DNA of 25,004 nucleotides. It comes from JAZFYD01 sp036443405. GTDB taxonomy: Bacteria; Planctomycetota; PLA2. Position 1 is the first letter of the stretch. The number at the start of each line of letters is the position of its first letter. Below, piece after piece: positions 1-6,297 of the stretch. Position numbers and translations under genes: made by a program. The stretch lies in the NCBI GenBank assembly GCA_036443405.1, contig JAZFYD010000058.1, positions 1 to 25,004 of the forward strand, in the 5' to 3' direction. The notes below the pieces were generated by a model. That model worked only from the letters and a program-made list of their open reading frames with translations. It ran no database searches and was not told the DNA's origin.

Positions 1-77
1 AAGGTGCCAGGTGGCGCGTCGTGCGCAGTTTCGGTTCTCCTGCGTGCGTGCTACGCGATGTTGGGAACTCGGTCACA

Positions 78-108
78 CCGGAAAACGATTCGCTGGATCG
101 TTTTCCGG
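78..108. other. Perfect 12-bp stem-loop
   Basis: CCGGAAAACGAT (78-89) is exactly inverted as ATCGTTTTCCGG (97-108), leaving a 7-nt loop. Neither strand has a clean T run after the stem, so it is not a textbook Rho-independent terminator. It could still end or stabilise the transcript of the minus-strand gene at 277-465, or be a protein-binding dyad. Confidence 0.55.
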
Positions 109-197
109 CTATCGCGCGTTCGGGCTCGCTTGCCTCGTTCCCTTCCGCTTACCAGGCACCGATCGCGGGTGGTCGTTGTTGCGATTGCGAACGGCAC

Positions 198-218
198 GAA
201 CGCAAGCGTTCAAGAAGC
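198..218 (+). repeat. GAAC-N6-GTTC repeat, copy A
   Basis: This copy reads GAACGCAAGCGTTC followed by AAGAAGCG. It matches 18 of 21 positions with 536-556, 338 bp away, so the two copies flank the small membrane gene at 277-465. The first 14 bases are themselves a near-perfect dyad: GAACGC and GCGTTC around AA. Confidence 0.5.
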
Positions 219-276
219 GAAGAGGACCGGTGCCGCGTATCGCCGCCCCCCGGCGCCGGAAACCGCACGGACAAGA

Positions 277-465
277 TCAATAGAACCAGACCAGGAACCA
301 AAACAACGGATGGAACAACATGAGCGGAATGATCCCGATCACGATGATCGCCGCGAGCGTCCCCGACGTACGCGAGTTGCGGACATGCGCGCTCGGCAGG
401 ACGCTGGAAACGATGAGAAGTCCAAGGGGGATGAGCAGGAATTCCACCAGGCTCAGATATCCCAT
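277..465 (-). CDS. Small two-helix membrane protein, unknown
   Basis: The frame encodes 62 residues from ATG at 465. An in-frame TGA lies shortly upstream and no other start intervenes, so the start is forced. The protein is strongly hydrophobic, with a first membrane segment at about residues 4-23 and a second at about 38-60, rich in Ile, Leu, Phe and Trp. A short polar linker (SAHVRNSRTSG) joins them. Such composition is unlikely in a random GC-rich frame, which would be Arg/Ala/Pro-rich like its neighbours. No family is recognised and no clear Shine-Dalgarno sequence precedes it. The upstream region (506-554) holds overlapping dyads that could be its operator. It stands alone, divergent from the plus-strand cluster that starts at 802. 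Confidence 0.55.
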   Translation of the reverse strand: MGYLSLVEFLLIPLGLLIVSSVLPSAHVRNSRTSGTLAAIIVIGIIPLMLFHPLFWFLVWFY

Positions 466-505
466 GCCCGGAGCGTAGACACCGACGCCGGGTCATGACC
501 CTCTC

Positions 506-554
506 TTGAACGCTCGAGCGTGAGCGTCTGTTTTTGAACACGAGCGTTCAAAAA
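506..554. promoter_or_regulatory. Overlapping alternative dyads, possible operator
   Basis: TTGAACGCTCG (506-516) is exactly inverted as CGAGCGTTCAA (541-551). Inside the same span TTTTTGAAC (531-539) is exactly inverted as GTTCAAAAA (546-554) with a 6-nt spacer. The two hairpins share the right arm and are mutually exclusive. They lie about 40-90 bp upstream of the start of the minus-strand membrane gene. An operator or a switchable leader is possible; function is inferred from symmetry alone. Confidence 0.4.
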
Positions 555-556
555 GC
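536..556 (+). repeat. GAAC-N6-GTTC repeat, copy B
   Basis: This copy reads GAACACGAGCGTTC followed by AAAAAGCG and matches the copy at 198-218 at 18 of 21 positions. It overlaps the dyads at 506-554. Confidence 0.5.
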
Positions 557-724
557 GGCTGCCTGCGGCAAGTCCACTTCTGTTGGACACACGGCTGGAT
601 CCGCGACCCCACTCTGCTCTCGGTGCCTCCGTAGTGAAGAACGACCGACTCGCGGCGCGCAGCTAGTTGTCCACGTCCATCTGCACATCCCCGCGCCGTC
701 CCCTCCGCGGAGACCGCCCACGGC

Positions 725-764
725 GCGCGGGCGCTCGGTCAAAACGGCCAGGGCCCGCGCTTTT
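725..764 (+). terminator. Stem-loop plus T4, terminator or attenuator
   Basis: GCGCGGGC (725-732) pairs exactly with GCCCGCGC (753-760) and is followed by TTTT (761-764). No plus-strand gene upstream obviously needs terminating. Because the hairpin lies 38 bp before the gene at 802, a leader attenuator is as plausible as a terminator. The T run is short. Confidence 0.3.
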
Positions 765-801
765 GATTCCCCGGGTTTGCTAGGCTTGGCTCGGCTCAGC
801 G

Positions 802-1092
802 ATGTTCAGCGGATGGCGCAAGGCCTTCCTCAATTCATGCGCCGACGAGATCGGCTACCCGGGCCGCGTTGTTTGCCGCAAGTGCCTCGGTGACGGCCGC
901 TTGCATGTCGGCGACGCATCCCCGTGCCCGCACTGTTGCGGCGAAGGTCAACTCTGGGGCCGCGCCGACAACGTCGCGCAGGGCGCCCTGACCGCGCACC
1001 AACTGCGTGACCGCGTGCTCAAACAAACCGGCGATCACGGTATGCGCGCGACGCTGGTGAACTGGTGGGTCCCGAAGACGCGAATCGACTGA
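802..1092 (+). CDS. Small DnaJ-type zinc-finger-like protein
   Basis: The frame encodes 96 residues from ATG at 802. Two linked motifs are visible: CRKCLGDG at about residues 30-37 and CPHCCGEG at about 47-54. Their spacing and Gly pattern (CxxCxGxG) match half of the DnaJ central Cys-rich domain, so the four cysteines probably bind one zinc ion. No J domain is present. The C-terminal 40 residues (HQLRDRVLKQTGDHG...) look helical and polar. Proteins of this shape act as small zinc-binding adaptors or RNA/protein-binding factors; the actual role here is unknown. The gene ends 22 bp before the first of three paralogous membrane genes on the same strand, so co-transcription is likely. No good Shine-Dalgarno sequence is seen. 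Confidence 0.65.
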   Translation: MFSGWRKAFLNSCADEIGYPGRVVCRKCLGDGRLHVGDASPCPHCCGEGQLWGRADNVAQGALTAHQLRDRVLKQTGDHGMRATLVNWWVPKTRID

Positions 1093-1096
1093 GCAC

Positions 1097-1114
1097 GAGC
1101 GGGTAGCTCCGCTC
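1097..1114 (+). promoter_or_regulatory. Hairpin abutting a start codon
   Basis: GAGCGG (1097-1102) pairs exactly with CCGCTC (1109-1114) around a 6-nt loop. The ATG of the next gene begins at 1115, directly after the stem. No separate Shine-Dalgarno sequence is present, so this hairpin occupies the place where a ribosome would bind. Translational control is an inference. Confidence 0.35.
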
Positions 1115-1531
1115 ATGTGGACACACTTCCGCCGGATGCGGTCCCTGCAGCGCGCGACCGCGTGCGGGAGAACGTGGCGCCGGTCCCGGCGACTCGGCGA
1201 GTCGCGTCTTGAAGGCGGTCCGATCGTGCATCGCGGAAGGCGCCGTTGGCGCACCGAACATCGCCCGGCCTGGGTCGAGTTTCTGCACCTCACGTGGCCC
1301 GCCATTCCCCCGGTGCTGCTGTGCCTCGCCGCCCAGTTCGCGTCCGATCAATTCCTGCATGCGCATTCGCTGGTCTCGTTCCTTCCGGCGCTTGTCCTTC
1401 CCGCGGCGTTGGTTCTGACGATCCGCGCAGGAACGGAATCAGCGCGGCTCATGGTGCGCGTTCTCGCGATGCTCGTCTGCGCCTCCCCGGCCATCTACAT
1501 CGCGTTACTCTGGTTGGGACTACTCCGATGA
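1115..1531 (+). CDS. Small Arg-rich membrane protein, tandem paralogue 1
   Basis: The frame encodes 138 residues. The first 50 are strongly basic, and about three hydrophobic helices follow, at roughly residues 62-80, 86-104 and 112-136. It is homologous to the genes at 1528 and 1845: all three share a start like SLQRAT/SLRRAT/GLKRAT followed by paired Arg residues. They also share a [L/H][T/S/A]WP motif at the entry to the first membrane helix (LTWPAIP here). The C-terminal RLMVRVLAMLVCASPAIYI matches KVIRVLATLICLAGAFYL of the third copy. ATG at 1115 is chosen because it aligns with the starts of the other copies. Its stop overlaps the next start as ATGA (1528-1531). The family and function are not recognised. 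Confidence 0.6.
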   Translation: MWTHFRRMRSLQRATACGRTWRRSRRLGESRLEGGPIVHRGRRRWRTEHRPAWVEFLHLTWPAIPPVLLCLAAQFASDQFLHAHSLVSFLPALVLPAALVLTIRAGTESARLMVRVLAMLVCASPAIYIALLWLGLLR

Positions 1532-1800
1532 AATATGGCAAGTTCATTGCGTCCCTGCGAAGGGCCACGACGTATCGCAGATTCCGCCGGACCGAATCCG
1601 CGCCGCGCCTCGGGCAAGACCCGCCGCGCCTCAAGAGGTTTATTTGATCCGGGACCAAGAGCTGGTGGCGAAAAGACCGATCCGCCCCGTCCTGGTGGTC
1701 GGATGAACTGCGACTCTCCTGGCCCGTCATCCCGCTGTTGGTTCTGTGCTTCGGAGCGTCCCTGCCGGCGGCATTTGCCGGACTTGCGCTGCTTCTCTGA
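1528..1800 (+). pseudogene. Tandem paralogue 2, broken by in-frame TGA and truncated
   Basis: The ATG at 1528 overlaps the previous stop. The frame reads MKYGKFIASLRRATTYRRFRR and further polar residues for 39 codons, then meets TGA at 1645-1647. The same frame continues beyond it without shift and contains ELRLSWPVIPLL, which closely matches EFLHLTWPAIPPV of copy 1. It stops again at 1798-1800 after a single hydrophobic stretch. Compared with copies 1 and 3 it lacks the last two membrane helices. I call it a decaying paralogue with one nonsense mutation and a 3' deletion. The alternative is a 39-residue basic peptide gene followed by non-coding DNA. Other genes in the window end in TGA, so recoding is not supported. 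Confidence 0.6.
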
Positions 1801-1844
1801 CGGATTCCTCGAATCGGCGAGGCGCAAGCGGCTTAGACCCTCCC

Positions 1845-2246
1845 ATGTACGGTAGCGTCTTGCGCGGCCTGAAACGCGCCACGGCATTTCGAAGATTCCG
1901 GCGCAGCGATTCGACTGCGCGACGGGCGGGTATCCCGCGCATGGCCAGAGTCGTGCGGACGCGTTCCCGGCGGCGCCGCCCGCGCTCGATGTGGTTCGAC
2001 TTGTTGCTCCACGCTTGGCCCGGAGTGCTCTGCCTGCTCATCGCGTTCGGCATCCATGCGTGGAATCGAAACACGCGCCACCTATCATTCGGCGGGCTCA
2101 TTGGGATTGCGATGCTGGCGGCCTACGTCGCCGCTGCACTCGCCATCTTCTCCAAAGCGCCCAAGGTGATTAGAGTCCTCGCCACGCTCATCTGTCTCGC
2201 CGGCGCGTTCTACCTGCGCCGCGCAGTGGTAGGCATTCCGCCGTAG
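1845..2246 (+). CDS. Small Arg-rich membrane protein, tandem paralogue 3
   Basis: The gene encodes 133 residues from ATG at 1845, chosen because MYGSVLRGLKRATAFRRFRR aligns with the start of copy 2. An in-frame upstream extension to 1746 exists but overlaps the 3' part of copy 2 and has no homology support. The first 48 residues are basic (run SRRRRPRS). Three hydrophobic helices follow at about residues 51-68, 78-100 and 105-125, with the family's HAWP motif before the first. The gene is intact relative to copy 1. Basic tail plus helices suggests an inner-membrane protein with a cytoplasmic nucleic-acid- or lipid-contacting tail (inference). It is followed after about 30 bp by a bidirectional terminator. 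Confidence 0.6.
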   Translation: MYGSVLRGLKRATAFRRFRRSDSTARRAGIPRMARVVRTRSRRRRPRSMWFDLLLHAWPGVLCLLIAFGIHAWNRNTRHLSFGGLIGIAMLAAYVAAALAIFSKAPKVIRVLATLICLAGAFYLRRAVVGIPP

Positions 2247-2277
2247 CGCCCCGCCCGGCGCCGGGAAACTGCAAGAG

Positions 2278-2316
2278 AAAACGCGCGACGTGCCTGGAGG
2301 CTCGTTCGCGCGTTTT
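2278..2316. terminator. Bidirectional Rho-independent terminator
   Basis: AAAACGCGCGA (2278-2288) pairs exactly with TCGCGCGTTTT (2306-2316), an 11-bp stem with a 17-nt loop. The A and T runs at the ends give a T tract on both strands. It sits between the end of the plus-strand membrane cluster (2246) and the 3' end of the minus-strand tRNA (2320), so it can serve both. Confidence 0.75.
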
Positions 2317-2319
2317 TGT

Positions 2320-2406
2320 TGGTAGCGGAGGAGGGACTCGAACCCTCACTCTCTTGCGAGAACTGGATTTTGAATCCAGCGCGTCTGCCGATTCCGCCAC
2401 TCCGCC
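2320..2406 (-). tRNA. tRNA-Leu (anticodon CAA)
   Basis: Read on the minus strand, the acceptor stem GGCGGAG pairs with CTCCGCT (one G-U at the first position). The anticodon stem CTGGA/TCCAG encloses the loop TTCAAAA, giving anticodon CAA for the UUG leucine codon. The T arm carries GGTTCGAGTCC. A long variable arm (TTCTCGCAAGAGAG) is present, as expected for a class II leucine tRNA. The 3' CCA is encoded (2320-2322). Total length is 87 bases. The stem-loop at 2278-2316 is its probable terminator. Confidence 0.95.
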
Positions 2407-2421
2407 GTGGCTTTCGCGGAT

Positions 2422-2450
2422 GATAGCAGACCGGTTCCGAGGTCGAGTTT
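2422..2450 (-). promoter_or_regulatory. Possible promoter of tRNA-Leu
   Basis: On the minus strand TATCAT lies about 15 bp upstream of the tRNA 5' end, a sensible distance for a -10 box. A weak -35 candidate, TCGACC, lies 15 bp further upstream. The -10 matches the consensus at four or five positions; the -35 and its spacing are poor. Confidence 0.3.
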
Positions 2451-2469
2451 TTCGGGCGCTCTCGCGAAG

Positions 2470-3174
2470 CTACGCGGCGTTGCGACGCCGACGGCGGCGG
2501 GCCGCGAGGGCGATCCAAGCCGCGCTCGATCCCACGAGCACCAGCGAAGCGGGCTCTGGGTTCTCGACGAAGTCCCGTCCGGTCACGAACGCGTGCACGT
2601 TCTCGCCGTTTCCACCGACCTCTCCGACCACAACGAAGAGCGAGCCGGTGACAGCAACCGACGGGGAGAAATTCGCGACGATGGAGCCGCCGTCTCCGAG
2701 CGAAAGGAACCCGTCGCCGCGGTTGACGTGCGCGATGGAAACCGCGTCGAGCGTCTCGAGGGTGGCCGTCGCCAAATCGACGGTCGTGCTGTCGAGCGCG
2801 CCGAACAACAGACCTGGGTGGCTTCCGTTCGGTCGCATGTACCAACGCGAAGTCCCGCGAACCGAGCCGGCGGAGAACTCATAGTCAGCTGCGTACGCCC
2901 GGTCCCCCGTGGTCGCGAGCGAGCCGTCGAAATCCAAGAAGACCGCATCCAAGTCGAAGCCGGAGAAGATCCCGGGCGCGCCACCGGTGATCGCGGCGTC
3001 GTCCATCAACATGATCGATTCGATGTCGGTGATGCCCAACGCCGTCAGATCGCCTTCGAGGACAGTTGTGCCATCGACCGTCCCAATGGGAACAAGCGCG
3101 ATTTCAGTGGTGTCGGCTTGCGCAGGAAGCGCGGCAAGACAAACGACGAAGAGGAAGGAAATAGTTCTCAACAC
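2470..3174 (-). CDS. Secreted PEP-CTERM-anchored protein
   Basis: I place the start at GTG 3174. A GGAG ribosome site lies 6 nt before it, and it gives a perfect signal peptide: MLRTISFLFVVCLAALPAQA, cut before DTTEIA. The longer frame from 3348 adds 58 residues that would bury the signal peptide. The protein has 234 residues. The mature part is acidic and beta-rich, with no catalytic motif seen. It ends with PEP at about residue 206, one hydrophobic helix (SLVLVGSSAAWIALAA) and six arginines, the tripartite PEP-CTERM signal that exosortase recognises for anchoring or release of exopolysaccharide-associated proteins. No exosortase lies in this window. It lies 143 bp downstream of the 106-residue unknown on the same strand. 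The body of the protein is unassigned. Confidence 0.85.
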   Translation of the reverse strand: MLRTISFLFVVCLAALPAQADTTEIALVPIGTVDGTTVLEGDLTALGITDIESIMLMDDAAITGGAPGIFSGFDLDAVFLDFDGSLATTGDRAYAADYEFSAGSVRGTSRWYMRPNGSHPGLLFGALDSTTVDLATATLETLDAVSIAHVNRGDGFLSLGDGGSIVANFSPSVAVTGSLFVVVGEVGGNGENVHAFVTGRDFVENPEPASLVLVGSSAAWIALAARRRRRRNAA

Positions 3175-3262
3175 ATCATGCTCCAGCCGAGGCACTCCTG
3201 CCCCGGACCAATACCGTGCAGACAGTGTAGGGAGCGTGTGGCCCGGAGCCAGCCTAGAGCGA

Positions 3263-3285
3263 GACATCTTCGAAAATTCGATGTC
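3263..3285. promoter_or_regulatory. Bulged dyad upstream of the PEP-CTERM gene
   Basis: GACATCTTCGAA and TTCGATGTC face each other around three A residues, forming a 9-bp stem with a 3-nt bulge. The dyad lies about 90 bp upstream of the GTG start of the PEP-CTERM gene, where an operator would be expected. Only the symmetry supports this. Confidence 0.25.
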
Positions 3286-3317
3286 CGGAGAATTGGACCT
3301 TTGAGCCCGGGGGATGT

Positions 3318-3638
3318 TTAAAGTGGACGCCGGAGCGGGCCAGCCCACTGCGTATCGGCGAAGACCTCGCTGCGAAGCGGCTGCGGTCCGGCTTCGTCGT
3401 AGAAATGCATGACCCCGCAGCCGTCCGGCTCCAAGTACACGACATCAGCAGCGTTCAATTCCACGTCCTGCGGGATGTGCCGAAGCCAGTAAAACCCGGG
3501 GGTGGTTGGCTTTTGGTCCGTCCAGACGAGCGCGGAACCGGAGCGCGCCTCACTCATCCGGTTGGAATGGGAGACCGGCTGCGCGTCGCGGTCGGCCCCG
3601 CAGGTTTCACGGTCGGGAAGCACGTCGGGTCGTTTCAT
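3318..3638 (-). CDS. Small hypothetical protein, Trp/Tyr-rich core
   Basis: The longest frame encodes 106 residues from ATG at 3638. An internal ATG at 3557 would give 79. The first 27 residues are polar and uninformative, and no ribosome site clearly favours either start. The core from about residue 38 looks like a genuine folded domain: WTDQKPTTPGFYWLRH, then VVYLEPDGCGVMHFYDE, then a closing TQWAGPL. This pattern (W..x.PT.PGxYW..., V.Y, W.GP) resembles small single-domain proteins common in phage and accessory regions, but I cannot name a family. It lies 90 bp downstream of the 853-residue secreted protein and upstream of the PEP-CTERM gene, all on one strand. Confidence 0.6.
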   Translation of the reverse strand: MKRPDVLPDRETCGADRDAQPVSHSNRMSEARSGSALVWTDQKPTTPGFYWLRHIPQDVELNAADVVYLEPDGCGVMHFYDEAGPQPLRSEVFADTQWAGPLRRPL

Positions 3639-3728
3639 CTAGCCCAAAACTAGCGCGAGGCGGGGACGATTCCCGGGACGGACCCCTCGGCCTCGGCCCC
3701 GGGCGGGCCGGCGATCAGCCGTGGCGGG

Positions 3729-6290
3729 CTAGTGCCCGCTCTTCTTCTTCCCCTTGCGCGCGCGGCGGGCCTTGATCGCGGCGGCGCCGGGGACACGGAC
3801 GACGTTGTCGCCCTCGGCGCCAGCGAGGCCGGTCGTCGCGCGTTTTAGAAACAGCAGCGCGTACGCCGTATCGATAGCCTCGCCGTAGCCCTCGCCCGTA
3901 GTAACTCCCTGCGCGTTCGCGTCGCCCCAGGCGCCGCTCTCCTTCTGGCGGCGAACCAAGATGGATGCGCCGTCCGCATACCAGTCGTAGTCCTCGAAGA
4001 ACTTCGTTCCGGTCAGGATCGCGGCGCGCTCGACGCCGTAGAACGCATAGATCTCCTGGTCTTCGTAGCCGCTTTGCAGAAGAAGCTCCCCAAGGCGGAT
4101 CATGCCGGCGCCGACGCGTTTGTCGTCCTTGATCCCCTTGGCGGCCTCGTCGCCGTTCAACGCCTCCGCGCAAATCGCGAGGGTCGCGACGCCTGCGCTC
4201 GTCATGGAAAACTCGTGGTCGAAGCTCGCGGTCCCATATCCCCAACCACCGCGGCCGTTCATGCTCTGGCGCCAGAACTTCGCATTCTTGGTCCAGACCT
4301 CCGCCGAGATCACGACGCCGGACCGGCGTGCGGCGCGCAAGGCCAACACCGCATATTGCGTATTCGAGTTGTCGCCGCGCGGCGGTTTCTTCGAGTAGGG
4401 GTCCTTGCAGTAATACGTCCACTGCCCATTCGCGAGCTGACCCTCCACGAGCTTCTTCGCGATGATGTCCAGCTGCGGTTTGTACTGCGTGGGGTTCATC
4501 GATCGCAGCGCGAGCGCGAGGGTGGCAAGCGCATAGGTGTAGCGTTTCATGTCGCGCAAGCCGGCGACTCCGTTCGGCCGAACGATCAGCAGCGTCTCCT
4601 TCACCGCCTTCTGCAACACCGGGTCATCGCGCTTCACGCCCGAACTGCGCAGCGCGTAGACCGCTAGCGCCGTCGCGCCGATCCGTGTGGGGCCCCATTC
4701 CGGATGAAACGGCCACGTGCAAAAACCGTCCGCGGCAATGTCGCGCTTCAGGAAGTCCACACCGCGCAAGATGGCGGCGGCGACGATGCCCGGGGACGCG
4801 TGGCCGGGCGGTTCGTAGGTGTCTTTTTTCGCGGAGATCCATGACTCCCACAGGTCCGCGTCGGCGGCGATATCCTTTCCGGACAGCGTCAGCATGAGCA
4901 GCTGCGCCCCAAGCGCGACCTTCTTGTCCTCGTCGTGAAGGAGCGGAAGCAGCGCCATCACGAGCTTCCAGTTCGGCGCTTCGGAAAACTCCCGGAGGAT
5001 CGCCCGCGCGGCGATGGGCGAGATCGCCTCCAACGCGTGCAGGCGCGCCAGATTCGAGATGCCCGCGGCGTCGGGCCGCGCGCCGCGGTCGCGAAGGATC
5101 TCGTACGCCTCCTCCGCCAACAGCTCGTCCTCGACCGCACTCTTCACGATCTCGTCGGGCGCGCCGTGGTGGACGAGATCGCGCAGCAACTCAACACGTT
5201 GTGGAATCTGCAGGGTCAACCCGGAGTGGATGAGGTCGGCGTTTTCCGGATACCACCGCAGCAGCCCGCGCAGAATCGCGAGGTTGACCTCCGCCGGGTT
5301 GCGCTTTTTATAGAGCCCCTCAAGGATCGCCCGCCGCTCCTTCTCGGGCCCACCGGCAATCGTTTCGATAACCGGCACCGCGGCGTAGGCTTTTTTACGC
5401 AGGAGCCGCTTCACCACACTCGCGAGCTTCTCCCAGCCCTTTACCCCACGGAGCCCGAGCGCGCGGCGCGCGGCCATGCCCTCGGCAGAGAGCGGATAGT
5501 CCTGAATGATCTTTCCGAGCTTCCCCTCTTTCCAACCAACGAGCGCGGCGTCTCCCGACAGCGCCGCCGTCAGATCCGCGCGCTCCAGGTACGCATCGGA
5601 CAACTCGAGCGTGATCTCCAATTCGTCGACGATCATCTCGCCGTGTTGTTGCCACCATCCGAATCGCATTTCCGACATGCGCAACGCTTTGCCCAGCGAC
5701 GACCGGTTGCGCACGAGGGATCCGATCCGCAGGAACTCCTCGACACCTCGCTTCGCCACCTCGATTTCAACGGCCTGCTCGGGCGGAAAGCGCTTCTCGA
5801 CTTCAACCGGCGGCGCGTTCGCAAGCTCGCGCCACAGAAGCGGCTCGTCCTTTCCCGGCGTACACGCGGCGATGTAGAGCCCACCCTCCTCCTTGAAGCG
5901 TCTGTCGAAGAAATCCGCCACAACATACGGGCCGTCATCGGGCGGCAACAACACGGTGCCGAGATCCGCCTTGTGCTCCACGCTCAGCAAGAACCGCGCA
6001 CCGAGCAGGCGTACGCCGAACATCTTGTGCACAAACGCCCCGCGGCCTCGGAGCACGAGGCGTCCGTCGGACGACTTCGCTTTCAGCGTCGCGCTCGTGA
6101 ACAGCCCCTTTGGCACCACCACCTCGAAGTCCTCGAGTTGGTCCGGAGTTTCGAAGTCGTAATAGAGGGTGACCGTGCGGCCGCGCAGCGCGCGGATCTG
6201 TCCGTGAAACGCGACGTCGAGGAACTCCGGTTCCCCGGCGTGAGCGGTGACGGCGGCGACAAGCGCCACGAGAAGAATCCGGGACAACAT
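3729..6290 (-). CDS. Secreted toroid protein (prenyltransferase/squalene-cyclase-like)
   Basis: The gene encodes 853 residues from ATG 6290. A signal peptide (MLSRILLVALVAAVTAHA, cut before GEPEF) directs export. Residues of about 25-215 form a beta-rich module with a YYDFETPDQLEDFEV stretch, resembling concanavalin-like carbohydrate-binding folds. Residues of about 230-480 are helical and repeat-like. From about 500 to 835 there are several alpha/alpha-toroid units typical of the prenyltransferase/squalene-oxidase repeat family: GPTRIGATALAVYALRSSG, GQWTYY followed by NTQYAVLALRAA, GGWGYGT followed by SAGVATLAICAEAL, and AIDTAYALLFLKRAT. The DxDD acid motif of true squalene-hopene cyclases is not seen, so enzymatic cyclisation is doubtful. 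Such proteins are abundant in Planctomycetota with unknown role. The C-terminus is Lys/Arg-rich. The small membrane gene ending at 6298 lies 7 bp upstream, so both are probably co-transcribed. Confidence 0.8.
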   Translation of the reverse strand: MLSRILLVALVAAVTAHAGEPEFLDVAFHGQIRALRGRTVTLYYDFETPDQLEDFEVVVPKGLFTSATLKAKSSDGRLVLRGRGAFVHKMFGVRLLGARFLLSVEHKADLGTVLLPPDDGPYVVADFFDRRFKEEGGLYIAACTPGKDEPLLWRELANAPPVEVEKRFPPEQAVEIEVAKRGVEEFLRIGSLVRNRSSLGKALRMSEMRFGWWQQHGEMIVDELEITLELSDAYLERADLTAALSGDAALVGWKEGKLGKIIQDYPLSAEGMAARRALGLRGVKGWEKLASVVKRLLRKKAYAAVPVIETIAGGPEKERRAILEGLYKKRNPAEVNLAILRGLLRWYPENADLIHSGLTLQIPQRVELLRDLVHHGAPDEIVKSAVEDELLAEEAYEILRDRGARPDAAGISNLARLHALEAISPIAARAILREFSEAPNWKLVMALLPLLHDEDKKVALGAQLLMLTLSGKDIAADADLWESWISAKKDTYEPPGHASPGIVAAAILRGVDFLKRDIAADGFCTWPFHPEWGPTRIGATALAVYALRSSGVKRDDPVLQKAVKETLLIVRPNGVAGLRDMKRYTYALATLALALRSMNPTQYKPQLDIIAKKLVEGQLANGQWTYYCKDPYSKKPPRGDNSNTQYAVLALRAARRSGVVISAEVWTKNAKFWRQSMNGRGGWGYGTASFDHEFSMTSAGVATLAICAEALNGDEAAKGIKDDKRVGAGMIRLGELLLQSGYEDQEIYAFYGVERAAILTGTKFFEDYDWYADGASILVRRQKESGAWGDANAQGVTTGEGYGEAIDTAYALLFLKRATTGLAGAEGDNVVRVPGAAAIKARRARKGKKKSGH

Positions 6291-6297
6291 GCGCGGC

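Larger units (their letters stand above)
1..276. other. Non-coding stretch at left edge with hairpins
   Basis: I see no convincing gene here. Arg-rich open frames cross it on the plus strand, but they show no domain, signal peptide or ribosome binding site and look like GC-rich shadows. It holds a strong stem-loop (78-108) and a GAAC-N6-GTTC repeat (198-218), both described separately. It lies downstream of the minus-strand membrane gene at 277-465, so part of it may be that gene's 3' untranslated region. Confidence 0.5.
466..801. other. Intergenic region with nested dyads
   Basis: This divergent gap lies between the minus-strand membrane gene and the plus-strand zinc-finger gene. I find no supported gene in it. 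It contains overlapping inverted repeats at 506-554 and a stem-loop with a short T run at 725-764, listed separately. The rest is featureless GC-rich DNA. Confidence 0.5.

Noticed and set aside
4..498. Plus-strand open frame of 164 codons at the left edge
   Set aside because: Arg/Pro-rich composition, no motif or ribosome site, and it is antisense to a far more protein-like hydrophobic frame at 277-465.
534..893. Plus-strand open frame of 119 codons overlapping the zinc-finger gene
   Set aside because: Low-complexity Arg/Pro-rich product, and it overlaps the better supported gene at 802 in another frame.
1645..1647. TGA in paralogue 2 read as selenocysteine or tryptophan
   Set aside because: TGA serves as a normal stop in several genes of the window, no insertion element follows, and the copy is also truncated at its 3' end. 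Decay explains both.
3729..6290. Calling the 853-residue protein a squalene-hopene cyclase
   Set aside because: It has a signal peptide, an extra beta-rich domain and no visible DxDD motif; only the toroid fold is supported.
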